A stretch of 64,000 bases of DNA, taken from NCBI GenBank assembly GCA_030761205.1, contig JAULJL010000011.1, positions 10,654,501 through 10,718,500 of the forward strand. The letters run 5' to 3'. This DNA comes from Fremontodendron californicum. Lineage: Eukaryota > Streptophyta > Magnoliopsida > Malvales > Malvaceae. Shown in pieces: positions 1 through 10,543 of this stretch. The notes below the pieces were generated by a model. That model saw only the letters and a list, made by a program, of their open reading frames with translations, was not told the origin of the DNA and did not search any database. The translations under genes and the position numbers were made by a program. The stretch's first letter is position 1. Every line of letters begins with the position of its first letter.

Positions 1-2428
1 TTGGCATGATCAAAATATGTTAATATAAATGGAAGCATACTAAGCATGTTAACATACAAAGAATGCACATATGCTCAATGACATTCATCATGGCCGAATG
101 GAGCAACCTAAACTAGCATGGCATTGTCACAAACACATAGCATGGTATATTGTTAAACTATCACAATGAAGCTAACCTACCACAAATCAAGCTAATCTAA
201 CACAAATAAACTAACCTACCACAAATCAAGCTCATGTAATAAAATCAAACACAAAATCATTTACCAAAAATAGCAACCATTCGGCCATGGTAAATATTTG
301 ATGAAAACTTGTTGTTTTTTTATTTTCTTTAAAAACAAAGTAGTAGATCCTTAGAAGAAAGTTTATTTTATGAAAGAAAAACAAAAATAACAATTAAAAC
401 AACAAAGTATGAAAAAACCATGAAAGAGCATAGCTACCTTGCTCTAACTTTCCAAATCAAGAAGAAACAAACTAAAACACCTCTTTTCCTTCTCCTTTTT
501 TCTCCTCTCTTTTTCTCCTTAGCTTCTGCCTCTCTTCAGCCTCCTTCCTTCTGAAAAAAAAAAGAAGAAGAAATCAATCCCCTCTAAATGGTAGTGGCCG
601 AATAGCCTTCCTTCTAGAAGAAAGGTGGTTATTTCTCATCCAATGGCTATCACTTAAGATGAGTTATATGTAATAAACCCGTCATTAGATTAGAATCATC
701 AGCCTATGAATTATGGTGTCATAAAATGTGTCATAAATAGGATCCCTCTCCAACCATTGGTCCATGTGTTGCAAATTCAAAGGCTTAATCACAAAAAATA
801 ACTACCTTCCTCTTCACTTGAGGCCTTTTGATTAAAAAATCAAAAATATCTGCCCACTGTTAGGCCTTGGCCAGCTGACCCTTCATCTTCCAGCCCATGC
901 TTTAATTTTTTTAAAAGCAAGAAAAGGCCCTTTTTGATTTCTTGAGTAAAATAACCTTTTTGACCTCCGAACCTAAATAAATAAAAAACAGAACCGAACC
1001 TAAATAAATAGAAAACAGACTCCAAATCCAAATTTTATTTTTTCAATACTTCTGAAATAATAAAAAATTGAATCTTTGAAGTTTTCAAAATTTTTCGAGC
1101 TCATTTGCTATTTATTTGGATTTTTTCTTCTAAAATTGCCCTTTTATGCTCCCAAACTTTACCATTTTTTAAACGAAATCCAAATCTAGATTTTTCTTCC
1201 CCAATATCTTCCAAATAATATAGAAGTGTGATCTGGAAGTTTTCATGATTTTGGAGCTCATTTGCTATTTTTTTTGGGATTTATCTGCTTGAATTACTGT
1301 ATAGTGGGCGCAGGATTCGCCATTTTGCAAACGAACTCCGAATCCAGATTTTCATTCGCCAATATCTTCCAAATAATTTAAGAATGAGATCTGCAAATTT
1401 TCAAAATTTTTGGAGCTCATTTGGAATTTTTTCGGGATTTATCTTCTTGAATTTCTACTTAGGGGACCTGGGATTTGGCCATTTTGCAAACGAACTCTGA
1501 ATCAAGATTTTTCTTTTCCAATCTCTTCGAAATGATTTAAGAATGAGATTTGCAAATTTTTAGAATTTTCGGAGTTCATTTGCTATTTTTCCCAAATTTT
1601 CCAATTTTGCCCTTTTGCCTCTAAAGCCCGATTTTGCTCAAAACAAGTTCGATTTTCAAAATTTCTTTTCCTGAGCCTTTTTCATATATTGAATTGGAGT
1701 TGGTCCAAAAATTCCCAATTTTTACTATCAAATTCCCTTCCAATTTGATTTTTCCCTTTTTTCACTATCGGGAATTTCCTTGTTTTTCCATTTTTCCTCC
1801 AATCGGTTTTTTTTTTCCAGATTTTTTTCAAAATGAGCCTTGGGTTATCCTTGTTTACTCATTCCTCATCAATCAGGGGCATTAGTTTTACCGAATCGAG
1901 CCATTTCTGCAATTTTTCTTAATTTTACCAAAATCCACCAAAAACCCTAATTCTCGGTTTTCTTCCGGATTGACTTTTCTTTCAGTTTTTCTTCCAAGTA
2001 GCTTCTCCATTACCCGTAGTCAGTGATTATCTTTCATTTGGACTCTTCAATTTTGAGCAATTTGATCGTTTAAGCAATTTTCCTAAATTTCCCAAACTAG
2101 GGTTTCCTTTCTACTAAATCTCCGTAACCCATCTTCCAAACTCCATATCTTTCAATGTAGACCTCGGATTATTAAATTTCTTTTGCCATTTTTCAATTGA
2201 ACTTTAAATCTTGATTTTGAAAGTGGGTTGACTTTTTTAGTAGTTGACTTTTTGAGGTTGACTTTTCCAGGGTTGACTTTTTTAAGTTTGACTTTTTATG
2301 CTCGACTTCTTAGACTAAGTCCCGGAGTACCACCTGCAGGATGAGAAAATTCTTTTTACATTCTGAAACACCAATTTAGGAAGAAAACATACCTGTTTTA
2401 GTGGTCCGGACAAAATTAGGTGTCTACA
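1..2428 (-). repeat. 3' LTR of element M (first about 2.4 kb, cut by window edge)
   Basis: On the minus strand the LTR starts TGTAGACACCTAATTTTG at 2428 and runs left out of the window. It aligns throughout with about 51570-53972, the equivalent part of the M 5' LTR, with scattered substitutions and small indels (roughly 6% by eye). ORFs within it are short, AT-rich and not conserved between copies, so none is called as a gene. Confidence 0.85.
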
Positions 2429-2441
2429 GCTGCCCTTCTTT
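2429..2441 (-). other. Polypurine tract of element M
   Basis: The minus strand reads AAAGAAGGGCAGC directly before the LTR start TGTAGACA. The same purine-rich block (AAAGAGGGGCAGC) precedes the P 3' LTR at 32433-32445. Position and composition fit the plus-strand primer of an LTR retrotransposon. Confidence 0.75.
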
Positions 2442-2774
2442 GGCTATTGCTGAGAATCAGGAATCAGGCAAAGATAAACAAGCACTAATTTTGTCCGGTT
2501 AGTGAAATCACATGTGAAGAGAAGGGAAAGGGGGTTTTCATTATTTCTTTTTGAAAAAGCTGTAAATTGAAGATTTTGTCCTTAAATTGAGTTCCTTGAC
2601 TAATCAAGGCTCAACCCTTCTTAAGGAAACAGGTTCGATTTGTAAAAGAAGAAAATTGTGCTCGGAGGTCTTAAGAATGGTGCCCGGAGGCCTTACCTGT
2701 GATTTGAAAAATTATGCCCGAAGGTTTTAAAAATGGTGCCCAGAGGCCTTACCCATGATGAAAATACCTTGATG
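2442..2774 (-). other. 3' UTR of element M with two relics of the 79/85-bp repeat
   Basis: Non-coding. At about 2655-2760 there are two degenerate copies of a motif (minus strand, TAAGGCCTCCGGGCACCATT) that in sister element P is expanded to about ten copies at 31313-32200. The remainder is unique 3' UTR sequence shared with P. Confidence 0.7.
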
Positions 2775-4110
2775 ACGATGTCAAGGCTTGACTCATTTGA
2801 TAAACAGAATGAATTCGATTTGAAACAAAAGGAAATACCTCGAAGTTGGTCACGGGGTTCGACTCACTTGATAAAATAGAATGAATTCGATTCAAAACAA
2901 AAGGAAATACCTCGACGGTGGTCTCGAGGCTCGACCCACTTGATAAAACAAAATGAATTCGATTTAAAACAAAAATAAATACCTCGACGATGGTCTCGAG
3001 GCTCGACTCATTTGATAAAACAGAATGAATTCGATTTAAAACAAAAGGAAATACCTAGACGGTGGTCTCGAGGCTCGACTCACTTGATAAAACAGAATGA
3101 ATTCGATTTAAAACAAAAGGAAATACCTCGACGGTGGTCTCAAGGCTTGATTCATTTGATAAAATAGAATTAATTCGATTTAAAACAAAAGGAAATAGCT
3201 CGACGGTGGTCTCGAGGCTCGGCTCACTTGATAAAACAGAATGAATTCGATTTAAAACAAAAGGAAATACCTCGACGGTGGTCTCGAGGCTCGACTCACT
3301 TGATAAAACAGAATGAATTCGATTTAAAACAAAAGGAAATACCTCAACGGTGGTCTCGAGGCTCGACTCACTTGATAAAACAGAATGAATTCGATTTAAA
3401 ACAAAAGGAAATACCTCGACGGTGGTCTCGAGGCTCGACTCATTTGATAAAACAAAATGAATTCGATTTAAAACAAAAGGAAATACCTCAACGGTGGTCT
3501 CAAGTCTCGACTCATTTGATAAAACAGAATGAATTCAATTTAAAACAAAAAGAAATACATTGACGGTGGTCTCGAGGCTCGACTCACTTGATAAAACAGA
3601 ATGAAATTGATTTAAAACAAAAGGAAATACCTCGACGGTGGTCTCGAGGCTCGACTCATTTGATAAAACAGAATGAATTCGACTTAAAACAAAAGGAAAT
3701 ACCTCGACGGTGGTCTCAAGGCTCGACTCATTTGATAAAACAGAATGAATTCGATTTAAAGCAAAAGGAAATACCTCGACGGTGGTCTCAAGGATCGATT
3801 CATTTGATAAAACAGAATGAATTCGATTTAAAACAAAATGAAATACCTCGACGGTGGTCTCAAGGCTCGACTTATTTGATAAAACAGAATGAATTCTATT
3901 TAGAACAAAAGGAAATACTAAGAATGATTCTGGGTTTGATTCAATTGAAAAAAATAAATTTAACTTGAAAATGAAAGGAACATACCTCGACTGCGGTCTC
4001 GGGGCTCGATTCATTTGAGAAGCAAAAGGAATTCGATTTGGAAAGGAACGTACCTCGACGGTGATCTCGGGGCTCGACTCGTTTGATAAGCAGAACGAGT
4101 TCAATTTGGG
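2775..4110. repeat. 72-bp tandem repeat array in the 3' UTR of element M
   Basis: The GAATTCGATTT block (or close variants) recurs at 2811, 2883, 2955, 3027 and so on to 3891, exactly every 72 bp with no indel over 16 units. Looser copies follow near 3960, 4031 and 4097. Each unit contains ACCTCGACGGTGGTCTCGAG. Because 72 is a multiple of three, both strands stay open, giving 24-residue repeat ORFs (3228-3563 and 3588-3968 plus; 3535-4104 minus) that I do not regard as genes. Tandem arrays between pol and the polypurine tract are known from Tat/Ogre elements. Confidence 0.9.
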
Positions 4111-4858
4111 GAAGCCAAAATTTTCTTGATTCCTGCAATGTTAGCTAAATGCAATGATGAGAATGACATGCTTTGCAAATGCTTGTATGTTTCCAAAAAA
4201 TGAATGCAATCAAATGATTATGTCATGATTTCTAATCCATGGTTTCTTTGAGGTTTACATATTATCTAACTTTATGATGGATTCTTCAATTGTTCATTGA
4301 TGCCCCACTTAAGGAACCTTTCACTCAAGATAACTTGTCAAACAGTTCCAGTCTGACTTTCGCTGAAATTCACAAATTTTCTGGCTTCATGATGGAGTCT
4401 CCAACATATTCACTGTTTTCCTTTAGTTGGTGGATTTTCCATCAGGATTAGTGGTTTGCAAACCTTTTTTAAGATTTAAATCTATTCCTTAGTAATACTC
4501 TAAAATCCTTTTATTTGAAGATTTTTATGTTTACAAATTATCATTCTATTTAGTAACAATCGAGATGCATCTCAAAAATGTATGAAAGAAAACATGAAAA
4601 AAGCAAAATATCATGAAAAGGATAACAAGAATTTATTGCAACAAATGTTTTAAAACGGTAAAAGTGAATATCAAAGATGTAAGAAACAAATGTAAAGTTA
4701 TAGGTTGTAGATGCCCCGAATGTGCAATATCTTGGACCCCTCATTTTTCAAACCATCTGAAATTTCTTTTGAATGAGCAATTTACTTGGGTAACCCCTCG
4801 ACTTTTGTAGTTACGCCAGACTGAGTTGTTCCTCTTTTCTCTGATTTTTAGATACTTT
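4111..4858 (-). other. Rest of element M 3' UTR left of the solo LTR
   Basis: Non-coding AT-rich sequence between the 72-bp array and the insertion point of the solo LTR. Small ORFs of about 65 codons on both strands at 4550-4810 overlap each other and resemble nothing I recognise. It ends at the CTCCC target site (4859-4863). Confidence 0.55.
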
Positions 4859-4863
4859 CTCCC
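4859..4863 (+). repeat. Target-site duplication CTCCC (left copy)
   Basis: CTCCC immediately precedes the LTR start TGTAGACA. The same five bases follow the LTR end at 9414-9418, and follow the P 3' LTR at 36994-36998. Confidence 0.8.
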
Positions 4864-7800
4864 TGTAGACACTTAATTTTGTCTGCACCACTAAAACAGG
4901 TATATTTTCTTCCTAAATTGATGTTTCAAAATGTAAAAAGACTCTTTTCATCCTGCAGGTGGTACTCCGGGACTTAGTCTAAGAAGACAAGCATAAAAAG
5001 TCAAACTTGAAAAAGTCAACCCAAAAAGTCAACCCCAAAAAGTCAACTACTGGAAAAGTCAACCCACTTTGAAAATCAGGATTTGAAGTTCAATTGAAAA
5101 ATGGCGAAAGAATTTTGATAATCCGAGGTCTGCATCGAAAGATATGGAGTTCGGAAGTTGGGTTATGGAGATTTAGTAGAAAGGAAATCTTAACCCGAGA
5201 AATTTGGGGAAAAGTGCTTAAACGATCGAATTGGTCAAAATTGAAGGTTCCAAATGAAAGATAAGCACTGACTACGGGTAATGGAGAAGCCACTTGAAAG
5301 AAAAATTGAAAGAAAAGTCAATTCGGAAGAAAATCGAGAATTAGGGTTTTTGGTGGATTTCGATGAAATTGGGAAGAATTACAGAAATGGACCGACTCGG
5401 TAGGACTAAAACCCCTAATGGATGAGGAGCGATTAAAAAAGGATAGCCCAAGGCTTAGTTTGAAGAAAATCTGAAAATCAGACTTGTTTTAAGCAAAACC
5501 GGGTTTCGGAGGTAAAAGGGCAAAATTAGATAATTCCTGAAAAAATAGCAAATGAACTCCAAAAATTCTAAAAATTTGCAAATCTCATTTTTAAATTATT
5601 TGGAAGAGATTGGCGAAAGAAAATCTGGATTCGTAGTTTGTTTGCAAAATGGCCAAATCCCGGGCCCTCTATGCAATAATTCAAGCAGAAAAATCCCTAA
5701 AAATACCAAATGAGTTCCAAAAATTATGAAAACTTCAAGATTAAACTTTTAAATTATTTGAAAGAGATTGGTGAAGAAAAATCTGGATTTGGAGCTCGTT
5801 TAAAAAATGGTAAAGTTTGGGGGCATAAAAGGGTAATTTTGGAAGAAAAAATCCAAATAAATAGCAAATGAACTTGGAAAATTTTAAAAACTTTCAGAAT
5901 TCAATTTTTTATTATTTTGAAAGTATTGAAAAAAAATTTGAAGTTGGAGTCCATTTTCCATTTATTTATGTTCGTGGGGCAAAAATGTTAATTTACCCAA
6001 GAAATCGAAAAGGGCCCCGTTGGCCGGCCAAGGCCCAATGATAGGTAGATAGTTTTTTATTTTTAAATCAAAAGGCCAACAATGAAGAGGAGGTTAGTTA
6101 TTTTTTGATCAAGCCTTTGTAAAAAAGCCACATGGACCAATGCATGAAGAGTGAGGGTGTCAACATAATGGCTTAAGATTCTTGAACAACTGTAATTTTG
6201 GATAGCTGATGGCCTAATCTAAGGGTGATAATTTCATGTTTTAAACATCTTGGATCAATAGCCTTTGGATGAAAATTGGTTGAAGGAAAAATGACAACAT
6301 CCTAGCCTGGGGGGCCATTCGGCCACACTACAAGGGAGGAGGTCTCCTTTTCATTTTACCTACTCACTCTCTATTCTCTCTTGGTTTTGGTTGATTTTTC
6401 TCTCCATTTTTGAAAAGCAAAACGAAAAGTTTAGAAAAGAAAATAAAGTTAGAAGAGAAAAAGCTTGAAAGATAGCTTCTAGAGGTTCCTTTAAGCACCA
6501 TACTCTTGCACTTTCTTTGATTTTCTAGTCTTGATTTGCTGTTTTGATCACTATTTTGGTGATTTTCTTTTGATTTTTCTTTTAAAATAAGTGTTTTTAA
6601 TGTTCTTCTTTAAGTTTCTTCATCATTCATTCTTGTAAAAAGCTCTTGAACACTTTTTCCCTTTGTTTTTGAGATGGCCGAATGGCCTAGTTTTTGAGGG
6701 TTGCTGTTTGCATTTTTATTTTCATGTTATTCTTGATATTTAACAAGTTTTGATGCTTTAATCTTCTTCTAATACATAAATATGAAGCATGTTTTAATTT
6801 GGTTGCTTGCTTGTTTCTATTTTTGAGTCTGTTATCTTGTTACCATGTTTATTTTACTTGTCTTGCATTTTTTATTTTCTGTTTTCAAAATGTTTAAGTT
6901 AGTTTATGTTTTATATTTTGTAATCCATGTGTTTGTGAAAATGCCTATTGGTTTTCATTCCTTTACTTTATATTTGCATGATTTGAGCATTATTCTTTCG
7001 CTATGCATGTTAGTATATCATGTGTTTGTGAAAATGCCATGCTTATCTTAAGCATCCACCATATTCGGCCATCTCATATTGTTTGCTTTGTGTGTGCATT
7101 TTTGTTATTTTATGTTGATAAGTTTGCTTTTTCATGATATTTGGTTGAGTATTTTGTTTAAGCATGCCATGTGTTTGTGTTATTGCCAAGCATATTTTAG
7201 GTTTAGGATTGGTTTGTATTGCCATGCATACTCATGCATTTTAGACATAGGTTACATTAAATGCCATGCAAGTTTATTTAGGTCTAGGTCATTTTATTGA
7301 TGTCATGCATTTTTCATGTCATTTAGGTTTTAAATCATGCATTTCATCCATCATATTTGCTGTATTTTTCATGTATTTCATGTCCTTGCCACTTGACTTA
7401 TGACTTAAGCCAATCAATGGTTCAAAGTCATGCTCTCTTGAGCATACTTGTGGAAAATTAAAGAGTTGTCAAATTGATTAGTCTACCCTTGCGATGTTTT
7501 TTACTTAGCCAATTTTTGCCTAACTTTTCAAAAGTGTTAGCTACTATTTGTGAGTCCTTAGGAGAATCTCTAATATTTTTACTTTGAGTTTTAAATGATT
7601 CTATCAAAGGCAAAAAATGTGTTTTGAAAAAACAGTTTTTTCACCTAGTACTCGTACATTCTCGATTTTTCTGGGTAGTCATCTTTAATCAGAATATTAA
7701 GCCGATTTTTTCCCATGTAGTTTTACATGTTCTGAGTCTCCAATATGTTTTTTATATTTTTTTTTGAATTTTTAAAAATAGGGTAAAAAATCGTGCTTTA

Positions 7801-9413
7801 AAACTGGTTAGTGGAGTCAAAATTGAATTTGAAGGAAAATCATTTTTCTGTTTCGGTTAAGTTACTTAGAGGGGGCTCATTAGGAAGTTTAGCTATTGAC
7901 TTAGGATAGTTTCTAAGCCTTTTTAAACTCTAAAAATGATTTTTTAAGTCTCGGGTTAAGTGTGGTCAAGCCCGAGATTTTAAACTTAGGAAACTAGAGC
8001 AATTTAAAAAGGGTTTAGCTAAGTTTTTATTTTTAATCTAAGCTTTTCAAAATTGTTTTCAAACAATCACAAAGTATTTTGATTTTAGAATATTTAATTT
8101 GATATATTTTCCTAAGGCAGCCGAATATCTTTTTAGATATACGAATTTCCTTAATTAAAGGAAAAAACATTCTCATGCATTGCATTTTCCATATTCATGC
8201 ATATTATATAATATGTAATTTTTGCTATGTTTAATTTTCATGATGGTGTTATTATCTTTGATTTAAATTTTTGATATTATATTATTTGTTATATGGTTTT
8301 GAATATCTCATGATATCCTATGCTTTTTATTTAGTTATTTTTGTCATATTATTTAGCATATGCTATGTTCATGCATTATTATTTTTATTTTTATTTTCAT
8401 GCATATTATATGATAGCATTATTTTATATTTCATATCATTTAGATTATATGCCATATCATTTACATTTGCCATGTCATTTAAATTATTTCATTTCATATA
8501 GAATATATTTTGTTACCTAGGTCATTTCAATTCATGTAGAATATATTATGCTACCTAGGTCATTTCATTTCATATAGAATATATCATATAACTTAGGATA
8601 TTTCATTTCATTTAGAATATGCTAAGACATTTAAATTATATCATATCATTTAGGTTGCATTATATTCTTTAGACTTTGCTATGTCATTTTATTTATGTCA
8701 TACATATTCATATTATATTTTTTTAAAATGTTTTCAAAAAGATAATGATTTTCAATAAAATAAAGATACTCCCGAGTTAAAATAATTCATGAATTCTCTA
8801 CCGGGTTTTTTGGGGAGGATATCATCAATTATCATTAATAACGGAATATCTTCTTTAAAATGAGAATGATTCGGAAAGTTTTCCAAACTAATAAAAATTT
8901 CTATATTTTGCCACGTTGGTTGGGGAATATAGGAAAATTTTGAATTTATAAATTCTGGATCATTTTCAATTAAAAATGGAATTATTTTTCTTTAAATTAG
9001 GAATTAACTTGAAATACTAAATTTAAAACTAACTTTTTACCGAGAGTTGAGATAAAACACGATTAATAAGGTACCGTTTTATACGGGCGTTATGGGGGTG
9101 CTAATCCTTCCCCACACGTAACCGAGTCCCGAACCCGCTTCTTTGATTTCTCTAGTTTAAAACGCAGACTTGAAATTGGTTTTAAAAATGTTTTAATTAA
9201 TTTTGAAATATTTTATAAAACCGATTTTAATAAGTGGCCGATCACACCTAGCTAAAAAATATTGGTGGCGACTCCATATCTTTTTCAAGGTCATTTTCAA
9301 AACCTTCATTTTTCAAGAGGAATTAAGTTAACTTTTTCTCCTTTTTTTAACGTCACGCTTAACGAAAAATAAAGTCTTGCGATGAGACTTGTTATTTTTT
9401 TTAGGTTGCGACA
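4864..9413 (+). repeat. Complete solo LTR of the P family
   Basis: Starts TGTAGACACTTAATTTTG and ends GGTTGCGACA; 4550 bp, matching the P 3' LTR (4548 bp). Neither a primer-binding site after it nor a polypurine tract before it is present; instead CTCCC lies on both sides. This is the product expected when the two LTRs of one element recombine. The surrounding DNA is element M 3' UTR on the opposite strand. Inside, at about 8500-8620, are short tandem repeats of about 38 bp (TACCTAGGTCATTTCATTTC). A TGGCGACTCCA motif lies at 9266-9276. Confidence 0.9.
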
Positions 9414-10222
9414 CTCCCCCTTTACACGAAGCATTGATTCAAACCTTAGTTAGTACTTGAGCTGTCCTTTGCGGGTTTTCAACACAAGTGTCCCTCTTTC
9501 GGTATTAAGTCACCCTTTGCGGGTTTTCGGCTTAAAACTCTCCTTTGAGATTCTTTTTATTTTCATCATTTTTTTTGTTTTCTTTTTTATTGTATTCTAC
9601 CATGCATCTGAGAATTCTAAATGCTTCCAAGGTAAAAATATCAATTCAAAAGATGGGATAAATTTTGAGAATAACCTTTCAAGTTAAATATCCATGCTTG
9701 ATCAAAATAGGATTTTAAAGCACGTAATGTAGGCCACGACTCGGGTTTAGAAAGAAAGGATAAATAGGCCCAAAATGTGTTTAAGGGTGATTGGATCAAG
9801 GATCATTTCCTGAGGAGAATTCATTCTTTAAACATTTGTCCCTTTTTTGGACTTTCTTTTCTTTTTCTTTTTCAATCTCTTTCTTTCATTGCTGGCTTTC
9901 ATTTGTCATTATTTGATTTCACATTTTTCAATGGCTCTCTTTTTGCCATGATTTTAGATTATTTTTCCTGGCATTTGCCTTCCAGTGTGGAGAGTGATAC
10001 TTAATCAAGGTTTAAAGAAAGAAATAATTCCTAAGGCTCAAAGGGGTGACTAAGGATAATTTCTTCTTAGAGAAAGGAATATGAGAGATGGCCATTCATC
10101 ATATCAAGCATGAATATTCTCATTAAAAAGCAATTCTCAGGTGAGATAGACATATAGAATTTCCATTTCTACAATTGGAGTCATTCGAATTTCCATGTGC
10201 ACAGCATCACACTCTTTTTTTT
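9414..10222 (-). other. Duplicated 3' UTR segment of element M
   Basis: Begins with the right CTCCC (9414-9418). It is about 95% identical by eye to 36994-37787, which lies directly downstream of the M integrase gene. Non-coding. The ORFs at 9457-9687 and 9777-10004 are T-rich chance frames. Confidence 0.8.
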
Positions 10223-10543
10223 TTAAGCGTAATTCTTCTTCAATTCATCAGCATTTACGAGATTTTTGAAATTCTCCTTGTCCGTCCGAGTTAAAATCAA
10301 TGCTCCTCCAGAAAAAACTCTTTTTACCACATAGGGTCTTTCCCAATTCGGAGCCCATTTTCCTCGCAGATCCTTCACTATAGGGAGAATTTTCCTTAGT
10401 ACCAACTCCCCCTCCCGAAACTGTCTGGGACGAACCTTCTTGTTGTGGGCTCGAATCATCCTTTTCCTATACAACTTTCCATGACAAATTGCTTTCAATC
10501 TTTTCTCCTCGATGAGATTCAGCTATTCATAACGAGCTCTAAC
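10223..10543 (-). pseudogene. Integrase C-terminal fragment, second copy from element M
   Basis: A 91-codon open stretch (10223-10498) matches the last part of the 485-residue integrase frame at 37788-39245, including the block GKWAPNWERPYVVKRVFSGG. This tail is the DNA-binding C-terminal region of Tat-type integrase. Upstream the match continues to about 10540 but is broken by a TAG where the other copy has CAG. At 10541-10543 the sequence switches abruptly into a plus-strand LTR; the three bases AAC at the switch fit either parent. It is a severed duplicate, not a gene. Confidence 0.85.

Noticed and set aside
3228..4104. Repeat-protein ORFs of 24-residue units on both strands
   Set aside because: They arise because the DNA repeat is 72 bp, a multiple of three. 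No start context or relatives outside the array.
2775..4110. CRISPR-like regular repeat
   Set aside because: Plant nuclear DNA; whole unit is repeated with no unique spacers.
4550..4810. Two small opposing ORFs, one with several Cys residues
   Set aside because: Overlap each other, lie in a 3' UTR and show no recognisable motif.
8271..8501. ORFs rich in Phe/Tyr/Ile in the LTRs (also 12735-13014, 59838-60047)
   Set aside because: T-rich LTR repeats; frames not conserved among the LTR copies.
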